Positions 27,855 through 37,007 are shown, counted from the first letter of the stretch. The stretch is 64,000 bases of DNA from CAZOZP01 sp964584325 (GCA_964584325.1 CAZOZP010000001.1:1-64000); one strand, 5' to 3'. Notes: a model not told the origin generated them from the letters alone. Made by a program: numbers and translations.

Positions 27855-28229
27855 ATGTTCTTATACAAGGAATTATCAAATGAAATATTAAAATCATCTA
27901 TAGAAGTTCACAAGCATTTAGGTCCCGGTTTATTGGAGAGCGCTTATGAAATTTGTCTTCTTCACGAGTTTATGAATGCAGGGCTGAGTGTTGAGCGACA
28001 ACTGGAGCTTCCAATAATTTATAAGGGACTGAAACTAGATTGTGGTTATAGAATGGATATTGTTGTTGAAAAGAAAATTATAATAGAATTGAAAGCTGTA
28101 GAGAGTCTAAACAAAATACACGAAGCACAAATTTTGACATATCTGAAACTATCCGAAATTAGAGTTGGGTTATTGATGAATTTTAATGTAAAATATTTAA
28201 AAGATGGAATTAAACGATTTGTTCTATAA
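27855..28229 (+). CDS. GxxExxY protein (PD-(D/E)XK nuclease-like)
   Basis: A 124-residue protein with the defining motif G-L-L-E-S-A-Y (residues 25-31) after HKHLGPG. The nuclease-like core reads YRMDIVVEKKIIIELKAVE, with the Asp and the Glu-x-Lys expected of the PD-(D/E)XK fold. The C-terminus is LKDGIKRFVL as usual. The biochemical role of the family is not known to me. These genes are commonly found between CACAGAG-rich inverted repeats, exactly the layout here (27801-27835 and 28246-28276), suggesting a small mobile or domesticated element. An AGGGGG lies 5 bases before the ATG. It interrupts the gmd-fcl pair without breaking either gene. Confidence 0.9.
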   Translation: MFLYKELSNEILKSSIEVHKHLGPGLLESAYEICLLHEFMNAGLSVERQLELPIIYKGLKLDCGYRMDIVVEKKIIIELKAVESLNKIHEAQILTYLKLSEIRVGLLMNFNVKYLKDGIKRFVL

Positions 28230-28245
28230 ACAAATAACCAAAGAG

Positions 28246-28276
28246 CCCTCAGTGTTCTCTGTGCTCTCTGTGGTAA
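28246..28276 (-). repeat. right inverted-repeat arm of the GxxExxY element
   Basis: In reverse complement it reads TTACCACAGAGAGCACAGAG and then AACACTGAGGG, the partner of 27801-27835. It ends immediately before the fcl ribosome-binding site. The sequence TGGTAAAAA, then a 2-base variable step, then CGGAGAAAAAATGAAAAA is shared between this site and the start of gmd. Confidence 0.75.
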
Positions 28277-28291
28277 AAAACCGGAGAAAAA

Positions 28292-29242
28292 ATGAAAAAT
28301 AAAAAAATCTACATTGCGGGACACGCCGGTATGGTTGGCTCTGCGATTACAAGAAATCTGCAATCGAAAGGATACAATAATTTACTGACTGCCAATTATC
28401 CTGAGCTGGACCTCATGCGTCAGGAACAGGTTGAAACATTCTTCGCAAAAGAAAAGCCGGAGGTTGTTATTGTTGCTGCGGCAAAAGTAGGCGGAATTCT
28501 TGCCAATAACACTTATCGGGCTCAGTTTATTTATGAAAATCTGATGATTGAATCGAATATTATTCACGCGGCTTATACAAATGGGGTCAGGAAACTGATA
28601 TTTCTTGGGAGCTCCTGCATTTATCCGAAATTTGCTAAACAGCCAATAAATGAAGATGAACTGCTGAACGGAAAACTTGAATATACAAATGAACCTTATG
28701 CAATTGCAAAGATTGCGGGAATAAAGCTTTGCGAAAGCTATTATAAACAATACGGAACCAATTTTTATTCAGTTATGCCCACGAATTTGTTCGGGCCTTA
28801 TGATAATTTCAATCTTGAAACTTCTCATGTGCTGCCTGCGCTTATGAGGAAATTCCACGAAGCTAAGAAAAATAATGCTTCTGAAGTTGTAGTATGGGGT
28901 ACAGGAAGTCCGCTTAGAGAATTCCTGTATGTTGAAGAATTGGCAGATGCTATCGTTTATCTTTCGGAAAATATTAATGCAGAAGATCTTTATGATAAAG
29001 GTCTTACTCATATCAATATCGGAAGAGGCGAAGATGTAACTATCAGAGAATTGGCTGAAATGATTGCAAGAGTAACCGAATATAAAGGGAATATAGTTTT
29101 CGATACAGGGAAGCCTGACGGAACACCCAGGAAGCTGCTTGATGTTTCGCTCCTTCATTCGCTTGGATGGAAACATAAGCTTAGTCTGGAAGTAGGAATT
29201 CAGCTTACCTATAAATGGTTCCTCGAAAATGTGAGTCAGTGA
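28292..29242 (+). CDS. fcl: GDP-L-fucose synthase
   Basis: A 316-residue extended SDR (GMER). The cofactor motif is GHAGMVGSAI, the catalytic Ser lies in LGSSCIYPKF and the Tyr-Lys pair in EPYAIAKIAG. The MPTNLFGPYDNF segment is typical. It epimerizes and reduces GDP-4-keto-6-deoxymannose to GDP-L-fucose using NADPH. CGGAG sits 5 bases before ATG 28292. It completes the gmd pathway. It is the last sugar gene of the locus; the 191 bases after it hold no gene, only a weak inverted repeat (29250-29262 with 29418-29431). Confidence 0.95.
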   Translation: MKNKKIYIAGHAGMVGSAITRNLQSKGYNNLLTANYPELDLMRQEQVETFFAKEKPEVVIVAAAKVGGILANNTYRAQFIYENLMIESNIIHAAYTNGVRKLIFLGSSCIYPKFAKQPINEDELLNGKLEYTNEPYAIAKIAGIKLCESYYKQYGTNFYSVMPTNLFGPYDNFNLETSHVLPALMRKFHEAKKNNASEVVVWGTGSPLREFLYVEELADAIVYLSENINAEDLYDKGLTHINIGRGEDVTIRELAEMIARVTEYKGNIVFDTGKPDGTPRKLLDVSLLHSLGWKHKLSLEVGIQLTYKWFLENVSQ

Positions 29243-29433
29243 CATAATAATTCACCTTGAGGTACAAAGAGCGGGTTTATGAGTGATTAAATATGATTAT
29301 GTTAAATTGGAAATAAAAAATATCGATAATTTATATGGTATCTGATAATATTTATGAAAATTATTAATATTATCATGCAACAAGCATTATGGGTAATCAA
29401 ATTAAAACAACCAATAACCTTAAAGGTGAATAA

Positions 29434-31578
29434 ATGAAAAGGGTATTGATAGTTTTTGTTGTATCATTAACAATGTTTCCCGGTTTGATTTCTGCCCAAT
29501 GGTCACAGTAAAATGGACCATTCGGGAATAGTGTAATCAGAAGTTTTGAAAGAAACGGCAGTATTATTTTCGGTGGTTCATATTGTCACGGAGTTTTTGT
29601 CTCTTATGATAACGGAGATAACTGGAGTCAGACTTCACTTGATAGTGTACATATCCATAATTTGTATGTATCGGGGGCAAAACTTTTTGCCGCATCTGCC
29701 GAGGGGGGGTATTTATCAGAGGACAACGGAAGCACTTGGACAGAAATATATGACGAAGCAGTAGGCGATTTCACGGTTGTAGGTGATGATATCTATGCCG
29801 GAACAGCTACCGGAGTAATGGTGAGCAGAAACAATGGTGGGAGCTGGGATGAAGCAGGATTACCCGGTGTAAGCGTTTATTGTTTAACTTCATATGGTAC
29901 AGATATTTACGCCGGAATTGCAAATTCGTATCATTTTAATGCCGGTGTAAGAAAATCAACAGACTTTGGAGCGAATTGGGATACATTAAGTTCGATAGAC
30001 CATAGTGTTTTAGCCCTGAAAATAAATAATAACAAATTATATTTTCTTAACGATCTTGGTTTTGTTTATTATGCAGCACTTGGAACTGAAGAGTGGAATC
30101 CCGTAGCGTTTCCGGGAGTGGAAATACAATCAATTGCGTTTAACGGGAACAGACTCTATGTCGGTGAAAGAGGCTTTAATTTGAACGGTAGTTCAAACAG
30201 AATATTTTATACTGAAAACGAAGGGGCTGATTGGATTGAAGTAATTACGGGGATGCCTTCATATTTCAATGTTATGGCACTGCTTGCTTTTGATAACAAT
30301 GTTTTTGCTGCGGCTGAAAGAATATCACAGACTGATATTTACAGATCTGAAAATAACGGACTGAGCTGGAGTGTAGTGAACAACGGTATAAACTATAAAC
30401 AAATTATGAATTTTGCTACAATCGGTAACACAGTATATGCAGGCACCTATTCCGGTGAAGTTTATTCTTCTTCTAATGAAGGCCTAAGCTGGGAATTCTC
30501 AAGTGTCGGCATCCCTGATCTACCCGTTTGGTCACTTGCCTCTAAGGATGATTATCTTTTTGCAGGAGTAGGAGAAAACGGGATATACATTTCCGAAGAC
30601 AGAGGTCAAAATTGGGTTGAGTCTTCTTTAACTTCTTATCAGTTTGAAAACATTCATATTGCCGGTAATGTTATATATGCGAGCTCAAATAACGGAGTAT
30701 ATGTTTCTGAGGACAACGGAGAGAACTGGCAGCAACGAGGATTAGAATATACTGTTTATGGTGCTATGACATCAATCAATGATATGCTTTTCGTTTTTGT
30801 TGACGGTTTAGGAGTAATGCGAACTTCAGATAAAGGTGTAAACTGGGATGATGCAAATAACGGACTTCCGGATTCCTGGATAGTCTCTTTGGGGGTTAGC
30901 GGTTCAAGACTATTTGCAGGAACATCAGGCTACGGAGTTTATATTTCTGATGATTACGGAGCAAATTGGCAACCGGCAAATTCAGGACTGCCAAACGACG
31001 GATATACATATATCTATGAAATATACTCTTATAACGGTGTTGTGATGATAGGTATTTTAAGCACTCTCTATCCTAAAGCCAGTAATGTTTTTTATGTGTC
31101 TTATGATAAGGGTAATAATTGGATAAACAAAAGCAACGGCATGGTAGAAGATATAGTAGCATTGTTTTCTATAATTGTTCTTGATGATATTATTTATACT
31201 GCAACAAGTCATCCTGCAGACCAGGGAGATTACGGAAGATCTGTCTGGCAGTCGCCCTTATCTTATGTCTCGGTTTCAGATAAAGAGCATTCAGAGACAC
31301 CGGTTAAGTTTGAATTATTAGGGAACTACCCCAATCCGTTTAATCCGGAAACAACAATAGAGTATTCAATTCCATCTGGTGTAGAGACTTTGCATGCAAC
31401 GTCTCTAAGAATATATGATATATTAGGAAGGGAGGTTGCTGTTCTTGTAAACCAAAAACAACCTGCCGGCAATTATAAAGTAAAATTTAATGCTTCAGGA
31501 TTGCCAAGCGGAATGTATCTTTATAAGATTCAGGCAGGAAATTTCTCTGCAGTGAAGAAACTGATGTTGGTAAAGTAA
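29434..31578 (+). pseudogene. type IX-secreted beta-propeller-like protein, interrupted by an in-frame TAA
   Basis: ATG 29434 opens a signal peptide (MKRVLIVFVVSLTMFPGLIS, then AQWSQ), but codon 26 is TAA (29509-29511). The same frame then continues unbroken as NGPFGNSVIRSF through to 31578. Without the stop the protein would be 714 residues. It has repeated blade motifs such as VSYDNGDNWSQ, SEDNGSTWTE, SEDRGQNWVE and SDDYGANWQP, as in sialidase/BNR-like propellers. The C-terminal sorting domain starts NYPNPFNPETTIEY and ends SAVKKLMLVK. It is probably a recently inactivated type IX secretion substrate, or a sequencing error or a readthrough case. A restart at TTG 29662 would lack the signal peptide. 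Confidence 0.85.
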
Positions 31579-31608
31579 CAGCCCGACAGATGACAGAGTA
31601 ATAAAGTT

Positions 31609-31640
31609 GGGCAGGCGTAAATAGTCTGCCCGTATTTTTA
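31609..31640 (+). terminator. Rho-independent terminator after the secreted protein
   Basis: GGGCAG (31609-31614) pairs with CTGCCC (31626-31631) around an 11-base loop, followed by GTATTTTTA. It lies 30 bases after the stop of the 29434-31578 gene. Confidence 0.75.
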
Positions 31641-32000
31641 TGGTATCTGAGAGAATTAACAATAGAATTCAAAGAAAACACTGGGGGAGCAAAATAGAAT
31701 ATTGCCACGAGCTTAGCACGAATGACATAAACATAATCTTAAACTTATAACTATATTGATATCTTAACTCCTGTGAAACCCCTATAAAATAAGGCTAAAA
31801 CAGATATATAATTTGTTGACATTTTCAGGTATTTTCTTAAATATTTACTTGACTAAGTTCATAAACAAATTGAAAGCAAAGGCTGAAAAGTGTTTTTTAC
31901 TCACACCTTATTTAGCACCTCAAGAGCGGAATTCTCCAGTAAAATTAGGGTATCGTTTTTAAATTCCGGCAGTGTGTTTTTATTAGCTGAAGATAAGGAA
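31641..32000. other. 360-base non-coding stretch, nothing recognised
   Basis: The stretch between the terminator at 31640 and the tRNA-repeat region is A/T-rich. I see no convincing gene, RNA or repeat in it. A TTGACA at about 31816 has no good -10 partner that leads to a gene. The long frames crossing the N gap further right are not real. Confidence 0.5.
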
Positions 32001-32033
32001 AAAGCCCTTGAAAGGTATATTATCAAGGGCTTT
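32001..32033 (-). terminator. terminator-like hairpin A downstream of tRNA-like copy A
   Basis: AAAGCCCTTGA (32001-32011) pairs with TCAAGGGCTTT (32023-32033). Read on the minus strand the 3' arm runs into GGGCTTTTTCC, a U-tract. It occupies the same relative position as the terminators at 32190-32218 and 32560-32590, next to a copy of the tRNA 3' end. Confidence 0.65.
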
Positions 32034-32038
32034 CTTTG

Positions 32039-32084
32039 TAGCGGGGTCAGTCCGCCAGGGCGGATTGACCCTGAAACCTTCATT
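32039..32084 (-). repeat. tRNA 3'-end-like repeat with palindromic insert, copy A
   Basis: This 46-base unit is identical to 32228-32273. On the minus strand it reads GAAGGTTTCAGG, then a palindrome, then CTGACCCCGCTA. Both flanks match the 3' half of the initiator tRNA at 32600-32672, but the T-loop is replaced by a hairpin in which GGGTCAATCCGCC pairs with GGCGGACTGACCC. It ends at the N gap, so its 5' context is unknown. Confidence 0.85.
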
Positions 32085-32184
32085 NNNNNNNNNNNNNNNN
32101 NNNNNNNNNNNNNNNNNNNNNNNNNNNNNNNNNNNNNNNNNNNNNNNNNNNNNNNNNNNNNNNNNNNNNNNNNNNNNNNNNNNN
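32085..32184. other. 100-N scaffold gap
   Basis: Exactly 100 N, the usual placeholder for a gap of unknown size. Both sides carry the same kind of unit (tRNA-like 3' end plus hairpin), so the gap very likely marks a repeat that short reads could not cross. Frames translated through it are artefacts. Confidence 0.98.
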
Positions 32185-32186
32185 AA

Positions 32187-32218
32187 AAAAACAAAAGCCC
32201 GAATCAAAATTCAGGCTT
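32187..32218 (-). terminator. terminator-like hairpin B
   Basis: AAGCCCGAAT pairs with ATTCAGGCTT (32195-32218, one mismatch); on the minus strand it is followed by GGGCTTTTGTTTTTT. The unit is identical to the terminator at 32558-32590, including the bases that join it to the tRNA-like 3' end. Confidence 0.8.
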
Positions 32219-32227
32219 CTTTCTTTG

Positions 32228-32273
32228 TAGCGGGGTCAGTCCGCCAGGGCGGATTGACCCTGAAACCTTCATT
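32228..32273 (-). repeat. tRNA 3'-end-like repeat with palindromic insert, copy B
   Basis: Identical to 32039-32084. On the minus strand it begins right at the stop codon of the GIY-YIG gene and supplies GAAGGTTTCAGG (the tRNA anticodon-stem/T-arm junction) and CTGACCCCGCTA (the acceptor 3' strand), separated by the same hairpin. The tRNA 5' half is absent, so it is not a functional tRNA. Confidence 0.85.
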
Positions 32274-32511
32274 ATAGTATAGACTTTAAGAAGTTTCTTC
32301 CGACACCGGATTTAAGCCATTTCTCTCGTTTTAATGCTTCAGATTTGGAAGGATAGGTTTCAAAGTAAAGAAGCGACCAATTATTCCCGCGTTTAGTCCA
32401 AAAAGACAGTAGTTTATTATTGTGTTGAATTAAACGTTTTTGTAAATCTTCAGTCATTCCTATGTATTGATATCCCTCATCTGAACGAATGACATAGACA
32501 AAATAGTCCAT
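32272..32511 (-). CDS. small GIY-YIG nuclease-domain protein
   Basis: A 79-residue protein consisting only of a GIY-YIG domain. VYV (5-7) and YIG (16-18) form the signature, Arg26 lies in LQKRL, and the metal-binding Glu63 in ALKREKWLKSG. This is the small UvrC-like family often annotated as a predicted endonuclease. Its cellular role is unknown. The stop codon overlaps a repeat that copies the 3' end of the adjacent initiator tRNA, so nuclease plus repeat may form a small inserted unit. It is read in the same direction as the tRNA and lies between two nearly identical terminators. Confidence 0.88.
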   Translation of the reverse strand: MDYFVYVIRSDEGYQYIGMTEDLQKRLIQHNNKLLSFWTKRGNNWSLLYFETYPSKSEALKREKWLKSGVGRNFLKSIL

Positions 32512-32557
32512 TTACGCCCCCTATATCAATAAATGATTTTACTAAATCCCAAATCCA

Positions 32558-32590
32558 AAAAAACAAAAGCCCGAATCAAAATTCAGGCTT
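32558..32590 (-). terminator. terminator of the initiator tRNA gene
   Basis: AAGCCCGAAT (32567-32576) pairs with ATTCAGGCTT (32581-32590) with one mismatch, and on the minus strand runs into TTTTGTTTTTTT. It starts 10 bases after the tRNA 3' end. Confidence 0.85.
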
Positions 32591-32599
32591 CTTTCTTTG

Positions 32600-32672
<73 letters not shown>

Positions 32673-32817
32673 ATATAATTAAAACTTAGATTGCTAATAT
32701 AACTTAATATCTCTCCAATGTCAATTAAAGGATAAAATAAATTATTTAGCGTTTTTTGATTCTATGTTTTCAATTTGATTTTTAATCCTTTATTTTTGTG
32801 TAAAAATTTAACGGGTT

Positions 32818-34524
32818 ATGTTAAGAAAATTATATATAAAAGATTATGCCCTGATTGAAAGTATCGAAATATCTTTCAGAAAGGGTTTGAATATTATAAC
32901 CGGTGAAACAGGTGCAGGTAAATCTATTCTTATTGGTTCACTTAGTCTTCTACTCGGAGAAAGAGCATCTTCCGAAATAATAAGAAAGGGTAGTAATAAG
33001 ACTATTGTAGAGGGCTTTTTCTCTCTGCATGATAATTCTCCTGTGTTTGAAATACTAAAATTAAATGAACTTGATTTTCAGGATGAACTTATTCTGAGAA
33101 GGGAAATATCTTTATCCGGTTCAAACCGCTGTTATATTAACGATACACCGGTTAATCTTTCAGTACTTCGTGAAGCAGGGAATATGATTATTGATCTTCA
33201 CGGGCAGCATGAACACCAATCTCTTTTGAGAACTGAAACACATTCCCAGCTTCTTGATTCATTCGATGAAATTCCTTTTCTGCTTTCAGATTATGGAGAC
33301 GCATTCAAAGAACTCTCTTCGAAAATTCAGGAATATGAAACTCTTGTTTCGAAGGAAAAACAGATAAAGGAAAAAAGAGAGTATCTGGAATTCAAACTTA
33401 ATGAAATTAATGAAACAGATCCCCGGCCTGATGAAGACCGGATGATTGAAGAAGAACTTAATATTTTAGAGAATTCTGAAAAAATACTATCTGCCGCAAC
33501 GGAAATGTATGACTTGCTTTATGAAAATGACAATGCTGTTTACGGAATACTCAATAAAACTTTTGGCAGATTGACTGAACTATCTGCCATTGATCAGAAG
33601 TTTTCAGAAAAAACCGAGGAATGCAGCACTGCCATAGCAGTTGTTGAAGATATTGCAAGGTTTCTGCGTTCATATAAAAACAAGTTTGATCTTGATCCTT
33701 CTCATCTTGAGACTCTCAGAACCAGGCTTGTTCAAATATCCGCACTCAAGAAAAAATATTCCGGTTCTCTTAATAATGTTCTTGAAAAGAAAATTGAATT
33801 CGAAAACGAACTTATGATTGCTTCCGATTTTACAAATATATTGGAAAAACTTCAAAAGGAAATTGATTCACTAAGAGAAAACTGTGCGAAAAAGGCTGAT
33901 ATTCTTACATCTAAAAGAATTTCAATATCAAAAAAAATAAGCGGTGAGATTATAGACAGTCTTGATGCTTTGGGTATAGGGGGTGCATCTTTCGAAATCA
34001 AGCTTTTTGAAAAACCCGCAGATGATAATGAGAAACATTATATAATAAGAGATAGTCGGAAGATAAAAATATCATACGGCGGTGCTGAAAATGCCGAGTT
34101 CTATATTTCCACGAACAAAGGTGAAGATCTAAAACCTCTAAGCCGAATTGTTTCAGGCGGAGAGGTTTCCAGAATAATGCTTGCATTAAAGAAGATACTG
34201 GCAAGGGCAGACAGAACTCCTCTTCTCATATTTGATGAAATTGACACGGGAGTTAGCGGAAGAATTGCTTTTATGACCGGGAAAGAACTTAAGTCACTTT
34301 CGGAAATTCATCAGCTAATAGTTATTACTCATCTACCGCAAATTGCCGCTATGGCCGATACACATTTCCTTGTATCAAAAACCCAGAACGGAGATCGAGT
34401 AACTTCCGTTGTAAGCGAAATTGGAATTGATGAAAGGACAGAAGAGCTTGCCAAAATGATTAGTGGAGAAAAGATTACTTCTCAGAGTCTTGAAGCCGCA
34501 AGAGAAATGTTGGAAATGGGTTAG
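32818..34524 (+). CDS. recN: DNA repair protein RecN
   Basis: A 568-residue SMC-like ATPase. The Walker A motif GETGAGKS (29-36) lies in the N-terminal head, LIIDLHGQHEHQSL-type sequence (IDLHGQHEHQSLL) is the RecN Q-loop signature, and a coiled coil runs from about 150 to 370. The C-terminal head has the ABC signature SGGEVSRIM and Walker B LLIFDEIDTGVSG. RecN acts in recombinational repair of double-strand breaks, holding DNA ends together with RecA. Length and architecture are normal. It converges with the nitrilase gene, with only 2 bases between stops. Confidence 0.96.
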   Translation: MLRKLYIKDYALIESIEISFRKGLNIITGETGAGKSILIGSLSLLLGERASSEIIRKGSNKTIVEGFFSLHDNSPVFEILKLNELDFQDELILRREISLSGSNRCYINDTPVNLSVLREAGNMIIDLHGQHEHQSLLRTETHSQLLDSFDEIPFLLSDYGDAFKELSSKIQEYETLVSKEKQIKEKREYLEFKLNEINETDPRPDEDRMIEEELNILENSEKILSAATEMYDLLYENDNAVYGILNKTFGRLTELSAIDQKFSEKTEECSTAIAVVEDIARFLRSYKNKFDLDPSHLETLRTRLVQISALKKKYSGSLNNVLEKKIEFENELMIASDFTNILEKLQKEIDSLRENCAKKADILTSKRISISKKISGEIIDSLDALGIGGASFEIKLFEKPADDNEKHYIIRDSRKIKISYGGAENAEFYISTNKGEDLKPLSRIVSGGEVSRIMLALKKILARADRTPLLIFDEIDTGVSGRIAFMTGKELKSLSEIHQLIVITHLPQIAAMADTHFLVSKTQNGDRVTSVVSEIGIDERTEELAKMISGEKITSQSLEAAREMLEMG

Positions 34525-34526
34525 GT

Positions 34527-35285
34527 TCAGATTAGTTTGATATCTTCTAAGAAGGGATATTTATTTCGTACTTCATTTACTTTTTGCGGATCGATTTCCA
34601 CTGTGTAAATTCCGGTATTATCGGCACTCATAAATATTTCTTTCCCAAGCGGATCAAAAATGCAGCTCTTGCCGTTGTATGAAACGAAAGGGTCATCCCC
34701 AACCCGATTTACACCAATGCTGAAGCAAAGATTTTCTGCCGCTCGTGCCCGCATAAAGAGTTTCCAGAAATCAATTCTTTGAACAGGCCAGTTGGCAATG
34801 TTAATTATTATTTCGCATTTAGCTTTACCGTAATATCTGAATAGCTCGGGGAACCTTAAATCGTAGCATATTGATAGTCCGATCTTCAAACCGTTAATTT
34901 TTGTAATAACAGTTTCATCAGAAGAAAAGAAACTTTTGTGCTCCTCGGCAAAAGAAAACGGGTGGATTTTTCTATAACGCGCATTAATTAAGCCATCAGG
35001 AGAAAAGTGATAAAGTGAATTGTAGAAACGGTTTTCGTCCCGTTCAATTATCCCGGCAATAATATGTTTTCTGAGTTTTGATGAAAGCTTCATAAAATAC
35101 TGCATCCCGAATCCGTCAATTTCTTCAGAAAACTGTGCGGAATTTATCGTATATCCCGTGAGACTCATTTCCGGGAAGATTATAAGATCAGAATCTGATT
35201 CAGTTTCGAGTATTGAATCAATCAATTTTGCAGTAGATTCTTTATTCTCATATATAGGTGAGTATTGAATAAGACCGATTTTCAT
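34527..35285 (-). CDS. nitrilase-superfamily amidase (omega-amidase/Nit2-like)
   Basis: A 252-residue carbon-nitrogen hydrolase. The Glu-Lys-Cys catalytic triad is visible: Glu39 in IIFPEMSLTGY, Lys106 in YRKIHPF and Cys140 in LSICYDLRFPELF. This motif set and length resemble omega-amidase (YafV/Nit2), which deaminates alpha-ketoglutaramate or similar repair products. Other small-amide substrates are possible. It is transcribed alone, diverging from the membrane protein gene at 35394, so the 108 bases between them should hold both promoters. Confidence 0.9.
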   Translation of the reverse strand: MKIGLIQYSPIYENKESTAKLIDSILETESDSDLIIFPEMSLTGYTINSAQFSEEIDGFGMQYFMKLSSKLRKHIIAGIIERDENRFYNSLYHFSPDGLINARYRKIHPFSFAEEHKSFFSSDETVITKINGLKIGLSICYDLRFPELFRYYGKAKCEIIINIANWPVQRIDFWKLFMRARAAENLCFSIGVNRVGDDPFVSYNGKSCIFDPLGKEIFMSADNTGIYTVEIDPQKVNEVRNKYPFLEDIKLI

Positions 35286-35393
35286 TATTATTCTGTTTTT
35301 TTTTGTAAAATTAAACTAATAAAATAAAAAAATCTCTTTTTTTGAAAAGAAATTTTCTATTTTGGGCAGAGAAACAAAAGGGATTATTGGAAA

Positions 35394-37007
35394 ATGCTTA
35401 ATTATATCTGGTTGGCGCTGATTCTTATTGGTGTAGGTGCGGCATTGTATTATGATGTTTCTGATATAGCCGCCGACAAATATAAAAACGGAAAGGGGAT
35501 TACAGTTCAAATTGGTACTGCCGATTTCAGCAGCAGAAGAAATGTTTCTGAGGTAATAATGAATATTTCATCTGAAGAATTCTTCCGATTTTACAAGACA
35601 GAATTAAAAACCGTAAACCAGAAAATTAAACTCACAAATAAAAACAATTCATATTCTGTTTTTATTCCGGTGAATGAAGAGAGTCCTGCTATATGGCAGG
35701 ATATGGCGCCGGGAAGCTCAAAAAACAGGGGATTAACGGCAGAATTAAGGAATATCAGATGGAAAGATTCGCTAAACTTCACAGCATCTGCAGTTCCTGA
35801 GTACGTTTCATTTGTGAAAATGAAAGAAGTTACTTCCTCAGCATTAGATTATGCTTCAACGGCTGTTAATATTTCATTAGGCTTGATTGGGATTATGGCA
35901 CTTTGGCTTGGAGTAATGAAGATAGCATTTGAATCAGGTCTTATTAATAAGATAGCTAATGTTATTAAACCCGTCACATCCTTTCTTTTTCCGGAAGTGC
36001 CTTCTGATCATCCGGCAATAGGGGCAATGATTATGAACATTTCGGCCAATATGCTTGGGCTTGGGAATGCCGCAACACCATTCGGACTAAAAGCAATGGA
36101 GGAACTGGATAATCTTAATCCGGAAAAAGGCAAAGCTACAAATGCAATGTGTACATTTCTGGCAATTAATACCGCAGGTTTAACTTTAATTCCTGCTACT
36201 GCAATAGCAATTAGAGCCGCTGCAGGCAGCAGCGATCCTGCTGTAATCATAGGAACAGCATTTTTCGGAGCCTTATGTGCAACAATTACCGGAATCATTG
36301 CAGCTAAAGTTCTGGAGAGATTCAGCTATGAAAAAGGCAAAGGCATTTCTTTTAATTCTTCAAATATTATGAATCTTTTCTATCTTCTGCTAATCCCGAT
36401 AGCCGCAGCAGTGGCAGGAATTATACTATTTGCTTCCGGTGTGTTAAGTTTTAACAAAGAAACAGTTTCCTTTATTAAGAGTTTTGTTTCAGTGGTTTCT
36501 ATTCTTGCAATACCTTCAATAATATCTGCATTCCTTTTATACGGTTTAAGTAGAAAAGTAAAAATATATGAAGTATTTGTAACAGGTGCCAAAGAAGGTT
36601 TTGAAGTTGCAGTAAGAATAATACCATATCTTGTGGCAATGCTTGTTGCAATTGGCATATTCAGAGCAGGCGGAGGGATGGAGTTGTTTCAATACATTAC
36701 AGGGCCGATTGCCACTTTAATCGGGATGCCGGTAGAAGCAGTACCAATGGCAATCATGCGGCCGCTTTCAGGAAGCGGTTCGATGGGAATAATGACAGAA
36801 ATAATTGCCAAATATGGTGCGGATTCAACAATAGGGATTATGGTTTCAACAATTTTTGGCAGCACGGAAACAACCTTTTATGTAATAGCCGTTTATTTCG
36901 GTTCAGTCAGCATAAAAAAAATTAGGCATTCTTTATTGGCAGGTCTTATTGCAGATGCCGCAGGAATTTTAGCAGCTGTATTCATCGTAAATTTGCTTTT
37001 CGGATAA
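35394..37007 (+). CDS. SpmA/SpmB-like membrane protein with two nucleoside-recognition (Gate) domains
   Basis: A 537-residue integral membrane protein. After an N-terminal membrane helix and a soluble stretch of about 120 residues, there are two Gate-type domains. The first contains MNISANMLGLGNAATPFGLK, the second RPLSGSGSMGIM and FGSTETTFYVIAVYFG. These correspond to fused SpmA and SpmB, which in spore formers are separate proteins. In non-spore-forming Bacteroidota-like genomes the fused form is common and probably a transporter; the substrate is unknown. It stands alone, 185 bases before ald. Confidence 0.85.
   Translation: MLNYIWLALILIGVGAALYYDVSDIAADKYKNGKGITVQIGTADFSSRRNVSEVIMNISSEEFFRFYKTELKTVNQKIKLTNKNNSYSVFIPVNEESPAIWQDMAPGSSKNRGLTAELRNIRWKDSLNFTASAVPEYVSFVKMKEVTSSALDYASTAVNISLGLIGIMALWLGVMKIAFESGLINKIANVIKPVTSFLFPEVPSDHPAIGAMIMNISANMLGLGNAATPFGLKAMEELDNLNPEKGKATNAMCTFLAINTAGLTLIPATAIAIRAAAGSSDPAVIIGTAFFGALCATITGIIAAKVLERFSYEKGKGISFNSSNIMNLFYLLLIPIAAAVAGIILFASGVLSFNKETVSFIKSFVSVVSILAIPSIISAFLLYGLSRKVKIYEVFVTGAKEGFEVAVRIIPYLVAMLVAIGIFRAGGGMELFQYITGPIATLIGMPVEAVPMAIMRPLSGSGSMGIMTEIIAKYGADSTIGIMVSTIFGSTETTFYVIAVYFGSVSIKKIRHSLLAGLIADAAGILAAVFIVNLLFG

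Noticed and set aside
29250..29431. Inverted repeat ATTCACCTTGAGG with CCTTAAAGGTGAAT as a mobile-element border
   Set aside because: The arms are short, imperfect and 155 bases apart, with no gene or second copy seen; chance is a fair explanation.
32228..32273. A second tRNA gene at the repeat copies
   Set aside because: Only the 3' half is present and the T loop is replaced by a hairpin; no D arm or anticodon arm can be formed.
31890..32282. Long frames on both strands crossing the N gap
   Set aside because: They exist only because N codons are not stops; the flanks are tRNA-like repeats and hairpins.
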